A stretch of 10,520 nt of DNA from Flavobacteriales bacterium (GTDB lineage: Bacteria > Bacteroidota > Bacteroidia > Flavobacteriales > Flavobacteriaceae). Under the pieces are notes generated by a model that worked only from the letters and a program-made list of their open reading frames with translations, was not told the origin of the DNA and did no database searches. Location: assembly GCA_002737105.1 (NCBI GenBank), contig NSHO01000054.1:1-10520 (forward strand), written 5' to 3'. Positions 6,650-10,520 of the stretch are shown here, piece after piece; within the stretch, counting starts at the first letter, position 1; every line of letters begins with the position of its first letter. The translations under genes and the position numbers were made by a program.

Positions 6650-6695
6650 TTTGTTGTGTAAACTTTTTACTTTTATTTAAACTGAATCTGAATTG

Positions 6696-6726
6696 CAAAG
6701 ATAGTTTGAAAATGACAAATGACAAA
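6696..6726 (-). promoter_or_regulatory. Bacteroidota-type promoter upstream of mrp, -33 box inside a tandem repeat
   Basis: On the minus strand TATCTTTG (plus 6696-6703) is a full match to TAnnTTTG, and a TTTG (plus 6723-6726) lies exactly 19 bp upstream, close to the ideal spacing. Transcription would begin around 6690, giving a leader of about 40 bases before the mrp ATG at 6649. The TTTG belongs to the second of three identical 7-bp repeat units, and the neighbouring units provide alternative TTTG elements at 12 and 26 bp. Confidence 0.7.
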
Positions 6727-6738
6727 TGACAAACGATA
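6711..6738. repeat. 7-bp tandem repeat (AATGACA x3 plus one degenerate unit)
   Basis: Three perfect copies of AATGACA (6711-6717, 6718-6724, 6725-6731) are followed by AACGATA (6732-6738). On the minus strand each junction reads TTTGTCA, containing the TTTG promoter element. The array lies in the 150-bp gap between the alkyltransferase-like gene and mrp. The rest of that gap holds the mrp promoter and AT-rich sequence in which I see no terminator. Confidence 0.9.
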
Positions 6739-6799
6739 AAAGTTTGTTAAGTATTGAAAAGGAATTTTATAGGTGATTTAAAAAAATAAAGAAACAATT

Positions 6800-7126
6800 C
6801 TAAAAATCAGGTTCCCAAAAGTGTTTTTTGAAATCTATAATTTGATTATCGGTAACTTGAATGCCTTCGCTTTCTAACAATTGTTGCATTAAATTAGTGC
6901 CTTCAAAATGGTGTTTGCCTGTTAAAAGTCCTAATCGATTGACTACGCGGTGCGCTGGAATATCATCTTGTCCGTGACACGCATTCATAGCCCAACCTAC
7001 CATTCTGGCGGAACGACCTGCGCCTAAAGCTTTGGCAATAGCGCCATAAGAAGTTACTTTGCCGTAAGGTATTTTTCGAGCAACTTCGTACACACGTTCA
7101 AAAAAATTGTCTTCTTTTATTTTCAA
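6800..7126 (-). CDS. Alkyltransferase-like protein (MGMT fold, active-site Cys replaced by Ala)
   Basis: A 108-aa protein equal to the DNA-binding C-terminal domain of O6-alkylguanine-DNA alkyltransferase. Recognisable parts are IPYGKVTSYGAIAKALG (19-35), the arginine finger in SARMVGWAMNA (R41), and the active-site segment, which reads IPAHRVVN (56-63) instead of IPCHRV. The methyl-accepting cysteine is therefore alanine (A58). That places it with the alkyltransferase-like (ATL) proteins, such as Thermus TTHA1564 (Ala) and E. coli YbaZ (Trp). These bind O6-alkylguanine, flip it, and flag the lesion for nucleotide excision repair rather than repairing it. It starts one base after the LysE-family stop codon, so it is the last gene of the trmB operon. 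Confidence 0.9.
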   Translation of the reverse strand: MKIKEDNFFERVYEVARKIPYGKVTSYGAIAKALGAGRSARMVGWAMNACHGQDDIPAHRVVNRLGLLTGKHHFEGTNLMQQLLESEGIQVTDNQIIDFKKHFWEPDF

Positions 7127-7127
7127 G

Positions 7128-7763
7128 TTACTTATTCAAGTTATAAATCGTAAAAACGGCGATTAGTCCGGTAATGATAGCAATTATAAAGTTAATGTTT
7201 TGAATAAAAAAAGTAACTTTATGTTTGATTTTTCTAAACAAAAAAGCATAGCCCATAAACACCGTAAATGTGCCTAAAGTTGTACCTAAAACAAATGCTA
7301 AACCAACTAAATTAGTAAAAAAATCTTCGATATAAGCTGACAGATATAAGCTTACAAAAGCATAATACGGAATTGGAAAAATATTTAACCCAGAAATAAA
7401 AATCCCATGAACAAATGGTTTTAATTTGCTTTTTGTTGCATTCTTTTTTATGGGATCTTTAGCATGAATGACTTTTTGAATACCCTTGCCTAAAAAAAAT
7501 AAGGTTAATAATATAAAAACTAAGCTTCCAACTAACTTTAAATTTTGCATTACTTGTGGATGACTTTCTAAAAAAGTGGCAAAGTAAAACCCTAAAATAC
7601 TTTGAATAAAAACCACTAAAACAGCGCCATTGATAAACTTTCTGGCTTTATTTAGTGATTTTTTAACGCTATAATTGGCAACGGTCATATTTACAATTCC
7701 TGGAGGCAAAACCCCCACGAACGAAAACAAAACTGCAAAAGCAAAAGCGAAAAGTATAGACAT
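7128..7763 (-). CDS. LysE-family transporter
   Basis: A 211-aa integral membrane protein with about six hydrophobic segments, near 4-28, 44-66, 76-95, 116-145, 150-175 and 188-208. The first helix holds GVLPPGIVNMTVA (17-29), matching the PPG/PGP motif of the LysE/RhtB exporters, and the basic loop KKSLNKARKFINGA follows as expected. The family exports amino acids or related small solutes from the cytoplasm; the substrate here cannot be told. The start ATG overlaps the trmB stop codon by one base (TAATG), and the alkyltransferase-like gene begins one base after its stop, so the three are almost certainly one operon. Confidence 0.87.
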   Translation of the reverse strand: MSILFAFAFAVLFSFVGVLPPGIVNMTVANYSVKKSLNKARKFINGAVLVVFIQSILGFYFATFLESHPQVMQNLKLVGSLVFILLTLFFLGKGIQKVIHAKDPIKKNATKSKLKPFVHGIFISGLNIFPIPYYAFVSLYLSAYIEDFFTNLVGLAFVLGTTLGTFTVFMGYAFLFRKIKHKVTFFIQNINFIIAIITGLIAVFTIYNLNK

Positions 7764-8437
7764 TATTTAATTTTAAATTGAATGTAGGTAATGCTTTTAT
7801 TTATTTTTAAATACTGACTTTCATAAAAAGTTTGAATACTGGTCACTTCTTCAGGCGCGCCGGCGTTGTTGTATACATTATGGTTGGCGTACAAAACTTC
7901 ATGTCCTTCACCGTGTAATAAGCCCAAAGTGAAGCCATGCATAAACTCGCTATCGGTTTTTAAATGCATCAAACCGTTGGGTTTTAATATTTTTTTATAG
8001 TTCTGAAGAAATTCAGAATTGGTCATGCGGTGCTTGGTGCGTTTGTATTTTATTTGCGGATCTGGAAAGGTAATCCAAATTTCATCTACTTCATTTTCAT
8101 CAAAACAATGCTTAATTAATTCAATTTGAGTCCGAAGAAATGCCACATTTTTTTGTCCGTTTTCTACAGCAGTTTTAGCCCCTCGCCAAAATCGGGCACC
8201 TTTAATATCAATTCCAATAAAGTTTTTGTTTGGAAATTTTTCTGCTAATCCTACAGTATATTCGCCTTTTCCGCAACCTAATTCTAATACAATTGGATTA
8301 TTATTTTTAAAGAAATCTGAATTCCATTTTCCTTTTAATGCTAAACTATCAGTAACTACTTCTTCACGAGTTGGTTGAAAAACGTTTGGAAACGTTACAT
8401 TTTCGTTGAATCTTTTTAATTTATTTTTACTTCCCAC
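7763..8437 (-). CDS. trmB: tRNA (guanine-N7-)-methyltransferase
   Basis: A 224-aa SAM-dependent methyltransferase that makes m7G46 in the tRNA variable loop. The SAM-binding motif I is LELGCGKGE (51-59), followed by NFIGIDIKGARFWRGA (72-87). The TrmB signature FPDPQIKYKRTKHRM (124-138) carries the basic residues that contact tRNA. HLKTDSEFM (158-166) and the terminal T-F-Y-E segment (203-206) match the family's catalytic/SAM contacts. Length is normal. It is the first gene of the operon with the LysE-family gene. The gap before it (8438-8490) contains a possible -7 promoter element. Confidence 0.95.
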   Translation of the reverse strand: MGSKNKLKRFNENVTFPNVFQPTREEVVTDSLALKGKWNSDFFKNNNPIVLELGCGKGEYTVGLAEKFPNKNFIGIDIKGARFWRGAKTAVENGQKNVAFLRTQIELIKHCFDENEVDEIWITFPDPQIKYKRTKHRMTNSEFLQNYKKILKPNGLMHLKTDSEFMHGFTLGLLHGEGHEVLYANHNVYNNAGAPEEVTSIQTFYESQYLKINKSITYIQFKIK

Positions 8438-8456
8438 AACAATTAATTTTATCCTA

Positions 8457-8464
8457 CAAAAGTA
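8457..8464 (-). promoter_or_regulatory. Possible -7 element for the trmB operon
   Basis: TACTTTTG on the minus strand fully matches TAnnTTTG and lies 19 bases before the trmB ATG, in the 53-bp gap after the histidine-kinase gene. I find no TTTG or TTG at 17-23 bp upstream, so this is weak evidence for a separate trmB promoter. Confidence 0.35.
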
Positions 8465-8490
8465 TAAAAATTAAAGTTTTGAAGGTCTAA

Positions 8491-9537
8491 TTATTTACTA
8501 GTTTTCAAGGTAAACGAAAACTCAGAACCTATTTGATGCGTGCTTTGCACAAATATTTTTTCGTTGTGTGCTTCAATAATGTGTTTTACGATGGCTAAGC
8601 CCAAGCCAGAACCGCCCTCTTCTCTTGAGCCGCTTTTGTTAACTCTGTAAAAACGTTCAAAAATTCTAGACATATGTTGTTGTTCAATTCCTTGCCCGTT
8701 ATCGTAAATGCGCACTAAAATTTTGGTTTTACTTATTTTTTCTACGGCAATTTCTGTGGTGCCATTTTCTTTTCCGTATTTGATTGAATTCATGACTAAG
8801 TTGGTTAAAACTTGTTGAATTTTATCTTTATCGGCATAAACAATTATGGGAGAAACGTATTTTTCATCAAACATTAAAATAATGTTTTTGGCATCGGCTT
8901 TCATTTCTAAAAGATCAAAAACGTTTTGAATTTCGGCAATAATGTCAAATCCTTCGATATCTATGTTTAAATCACCAATTTCAAATTTAGAAATCATATC
9001 TAAATCTTGCACAATATTAATTAGTCTTTCAACGCCTTTTGATGCGCGTGCAATATATTTTACACGTAGGGCTTTGTCTTTAATGGCGCCGCCTTCGATA
9101 AGTGTTTCTAAATAGCCTTGAACTGTAAAAAGTGGTGTTTTTAATTCGTGAGAAATGTTACCTAGGAATTCTCTTCTATATTCTTCACGAATGTTTAAGG
9201 ATTCAATTTCAATTTTTTTCTCTTTGGCGAAGTTTCTTATGTCGTTAGTTAAAGTAGAAACATCGGTGGTAACAGTTTTGTTTTTTAAAGAAGTGGCGTC
9301 TAAAAGAGAAACCTCATCATATAATTTTTTAATTCTTTTGTAGATAAATACTTCTACACGATATTGCATTAGAAAAAAACTAAAAAAGAATAATGTAATT
9401 GGAAAAACAATCAATATTAAGTAGTCTACTAACTGAATAAAATTATGGTAAATCAACAAACTTATTACAACAAAAAAAGAAATGTAAAGCGATGATTTAA
9501 ATGCAAATTTGTAAGATTTTTTAAAACTAATCGCCAT
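8491..9537 (-). CDS. Sensor histidine kinase, PhoR-like
   Basis: A 348-aa membrane histidine kinase. Two hydrophobic helices lie at about 16-31 and 37-58 with almost no loop between them, so there is no extracytoplasmic sensor domain. A charged helical linker (60-120) leads to the HisKA domain with phospho-accepting H130 in FLGNISHELKTPL. It is followed by the ATP-binding domain: N-box N250 (LVMNSIKYG), G1 box DNGQGIE (279-285), F-box FERFYRV (293-299) and G2 box GGSGLGLAIVK (308-318). All catalytic motifs are intact. It overlaps the response-regulator gene by 11 bp, so the two are co-translated partners. PhoR likeness is suggested by the lack of a periplasmic domain, the partner's type and the Pho-box-like operator upstream. 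The signal is not shown by the sequence, and no PAS domain is evident. Confidence 0.9.
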   Translation of the reverse strand: MAISFKKSYKFAFKSSLYISFFVVISLLIYHNFIQLVDYLILIVFPITLFFFSFFLMQYRVEVFIYKRIKKLYDEVSLLDATSLKNKTVTTDVSTLTNDIRNFAKEKKIEIESLNIREEYRREFLGNISHELKTPLFTVQGYLETLIEGGAIKDKALRVKYIARASKGVERLINIVQDLDMISKFEIGDLNIDIEGFDIIAEIQNVFDLLEMKADAKNIILMFDEKYVSPIIVYADKDKIQQVLTNLVMNSIKYGKENGTTEIAVEKISKTKILVRIYDNGQGIEQQHMSRIFERFYRVNKSGSREEGGSGLGLAIVKHIIEAHNEKIFVQSTHQIGSEFSFTLKTSK

Positions 9538-10222
9538 TTAATTCAATTTTGTATCCCACACCTTTAATGGTTTTGAATACATCTTCGTCAATTTTTTCTC
9601 TAAGTTTTCTGATGTGAACATCTATGGTTCTACCGCCAACAATGACTTCATTGCCCCAAACTTTATCTAAAATTTCGGCTCTGGTGAACACTTTTCCTGG
9701 TTTTGAAGCTAATAAATATAAAAGTTCAAATTCTTTTCTTGGTAAAACGATGGTTACGCCGTCTTTGATAATTTTATATTCTTCTCTGTTTATTAGAAGA
9801 TTTCCTACAGTTAATGTTTCGGAATTTTCTAATTCTGTATCTTTTAATCTACGTAATAGTCCTTTTACCTTACTAACTAATAATTTTGGTTTAATAGGTT
9901 TGGCGATATAATCGTCGGCGCCAACTTCAAAACCGGCTACTTGTGAATAATCTTCGCTTCTAGCGGTAAGAAAGGTAATAATGGTGTCTTTTAATTCTGG
10001 AATTTCTCTAATTTTTTCACAGGCTTCCATTCCGTCCATTTCTGGCATCATCACATCCATAATAATAAGATGTGGTTTTACTTTTATAGCCAATTTAACA
10101 GCTTCTTTACCATTTTCTGCTTTGGTAACGTGGTAGCCCGCTTGCTCTAAATTATAACCAACAATCTCCAGAATATCCGGTTCGTCGTCAACCAATAATA
10201 TTTTTATGTCTTTCTTTTTCAT
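9527..10222 (-). CDS. Response regulator, OmpR/PhoB family
   Basis: A 231-aa two-domain regulator. The receiver (5-122) has the acidic pair D12-D13, phospho-acceptor D56 (IMDVMMPEMDG), T86 (FLTAR) and K108 (AKPIKP). The C-terminal winged helix (about 136-228) includes LPRKEFELLYLLASKPGKVF, the recognition-helix region VGGRTIDVHIRKLREKI and the wing KTIKGVGYKIEL, typical of PhoB/OmpR proteins. It should bind tandem direct repeats as a phosphorylated dimer. The intergenic region upstream contains such repeats with PhoB/PhoP spacing (10313-10374), which supports assignment as a phosphate-type regulator that controls the divergent receptor gene and possibly itself. The histidine-kinase gene overlaps its end. 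Start ATG at 10220-10222 directly precedes KKKDIKILLVDDE. Confidence 0.92.
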   Translation of the reverse strand: MKKKDIKILLVDDEPDILEIVGYNLEQAGYHVTKAENGKEAVKLAIKVKPHLIIMDVMMPEMDGMEACEKIREIPELKDTIITFLTARSEDYSQVAGFEVGADDYIAKPIKPKLLVSKVKGLLRRLKDTELENSETLTVGNLLINREEYKIIKDGVTIVLPRKEFELLYLLASKPGKVFTRAEILDKVWGNEVIVGGRTIDVHIRKLREKIDEDVFKTIKGVGYKIELNGD

Positions 10223-10312
10223 ATTGAATATAAAAGTAATTAAAAAAATTTAAGTTCCGTAAAATTATATATAAAAATGACAATAAATACTTATTTACTA
10301 TTATTTAATCTG

Positions 10313-10374
10313 TTAACATTAACTTAACATTTTGCGTACTAATAAATAACCTCTAAGTAACATTAACGTAATTG
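10313..10374. promoter_or_regulatory. Pho-box-like operator: phased TTAACAT direct repeats
   Basis: TTAACAT (10313-10319) and TTAACAT (10324-10330) are perfect 7-bp direct repeats 11 bp apart, separated by TAAC. A second pair, GTAACAT (10357-10363) and GTAATTG (10368-10374), has the same 11-bp step, again with TAAC between. The second pair starts exactly 33 bp (3 x 11) after the last repeat of the first, and ATAACCT (10346-10352) fits the same phase. Direct repeats of TTAACA type every 11 bp are the known binding pattern of Bacillus PhoP and, with another base sequence, of E. coli PhoB. The array lies between a PhoB-like regulator gene and a TonB-receptor-like gene. Confidence 0.65.
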
Positions 10375-10383
10375 AGGTGGGTC

Positions 10384-10391
10384 TATTTTTG
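10384..10391 (+). promoter_or_regulatory. -7 promoter element of the TonB-receptor-like gene
   Basis: TATTTTTG fully matches TAnnTTTG and lies 22 bases before the ATG at 10414. No TTTG is present at the normal -33 distance; instead the last Pho-box-like half-site ends 9 bp upstream. That is the arrangement of an activator-dependent promoter in which the regulator substitutes for the upstream box. Confidence 0.55.
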
Positions 10392-10413
10392 CAACAAAAA
10401 TAAACACAAACTC

Positions 10414-10520
10414 ATGAAATTAAAATTTCTACTTATTGGATTATTCGTTACGGTAATCTCATTCGCACAAAACACAGCCAAAGTTGCTGGTTTAATTACA
10501 GACAAAGACAGCAAACAACC
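10414..10520 (+). CDS. TonB-dependent receptor-like outer-membrane protein, N-terminal part
   Basis: The first 35 codons are present; the gene continues beyond the window. It opens with a signal peptide (MKLKFLLIGLFVTVISFAQ, cleavage about residue 18-19) and then NTAKVAGLITDKDSKQ, the start of a carboxypeptidase-regulatory-like (CarboxypepD_reg) domain as found at the N-terminus of Bacteroidota TonB-dependent receptors (usual form GxVxDxxxxxP). Such proteins import nutrients through the outer membrane. A surface protein with the same domain but no beta-barrel is also possible, because the diagnostic plug and barrel are outside the window. The gene is divergent from the PhoB-like regulator and its promoter abuts the Pho-box-like operator, so it may be a phosphate-starvation receptor. 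Confidence 0.7.
   Translation, partial: MKLKFLLIGLFVTVISFAQNTAKVAGLITDKDSKQ

Noticed and set aside
6255..6680. A 141-codon open frame on the plus strand opposite mrp
   Set aside because: It lies within a clear Mrp/ApbC gene on the other strand; its product is hydrophobic and repetitive with no family likeness, as expected for an antisense shadow.
8476..8510. Near-identical 10-mers GTTTTGAAGG and GTTTTCAAGG 25 bp apart around the histidine-kinase stop
   Set aside because: There is one mismatch, one copy lies inside coding sequence, and there is no further copy or promoter alignment; chance in AT-rich DNA is sufficient.
9624..9911. A 95-codon plus-strand open frame opposite the response regulator
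   Set aside because: It is antisense to the DNA-binding domain of a well-supported gene, with no recognisable domain or start context.
10223..10300. Promoter of the response-regulator operon on the minus strand
   Set aside because: TACTTTTA and TAATTTTA each match seven of eight bases of the -7 consensus, but neither has a TTTG or TTG at a suitable distance. In this very AT-rich gap I cannot choose between them.

Overview
The window is about one-third G+C and looks like chromosomal DNA of a Bacteroidota bacterium, most likely Flavobacteriaceae (Flavobacterium-like). Three things point that way. Secreted proteins start with short signal peptides ending in ...FSQN or ...FAQN. Promoter-like sites match the Bacteroidota consensus TTTG / TAnnTTTG. 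Every protein I recognise resembles the flavobacterial branch of its family, and Shine-Dalgarno sequences are absent. No rRNA, tRNA, CRISPR array, transposase or prophage gene is visible. Coding density is high; the longest non-coding gap is 191 bp.

Layout, left to right. The last 18 codons of a probable seryl-tRNA synthetase (+) end in a hairpin terminator that runs straight into the start of a secreted 594-aa TPR protein (+). A cystathionine gamma-synthase/lyase-type PLP enzyme (+) follows. A bidirectional terminator at about 3089-3120 separates this block from a long series of minus-strand genes. Read in transcription order (right to left), these are: a PhoB/PhoR-like two-component pair; a tight trmB - LysE-family exporter - alkyltransferase-like operon; an iron-sulfur/redox group (Mrp/ApbC ATPase, NifU-domain scaffold, ferredoxin-NADP-reductase-like flavoprotein); a two-gene cassette of a 68-aa protein of unknown function plus an AbiEii-like nucleotidyltransferase; and a 2Fe-2S ferredoxin. 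At the right edge, divergent from the response regulator, a TonB-dependent-receptor-like gene (+) begins and runs out of the window.

How the genes fit together. Mrp, the NifU-domain protein, the flavoprotein reductase and the ferredoxin form a plausible Fe-S assembly and electron-transfer neighbourhood. The small-protein/nucleotidyltransferase pair sits between reductase and ferredoxin with its own promoter-like site. Its last stop codon overlaps the GTG start of the ferredoxin, so it looks like an inserted accessory module, possibly toxin-antitoxin-like. The response regulator and the TonB receptor share an intergenic region holding a helically phased series of TTAACAT-type half-sites. These match the known binding pattern of PhoB/PhoP regulators (direct repeats every 11 bp), so this pair is probably the phosphate-starvation system and the receptor its target.

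The most interesting non-coding signals are that phased operator, and a 7-bp tandem repeat upstream of mrp in which each unit carries a TTTG promoter element, so that copy-number change would alter promoter spacing.
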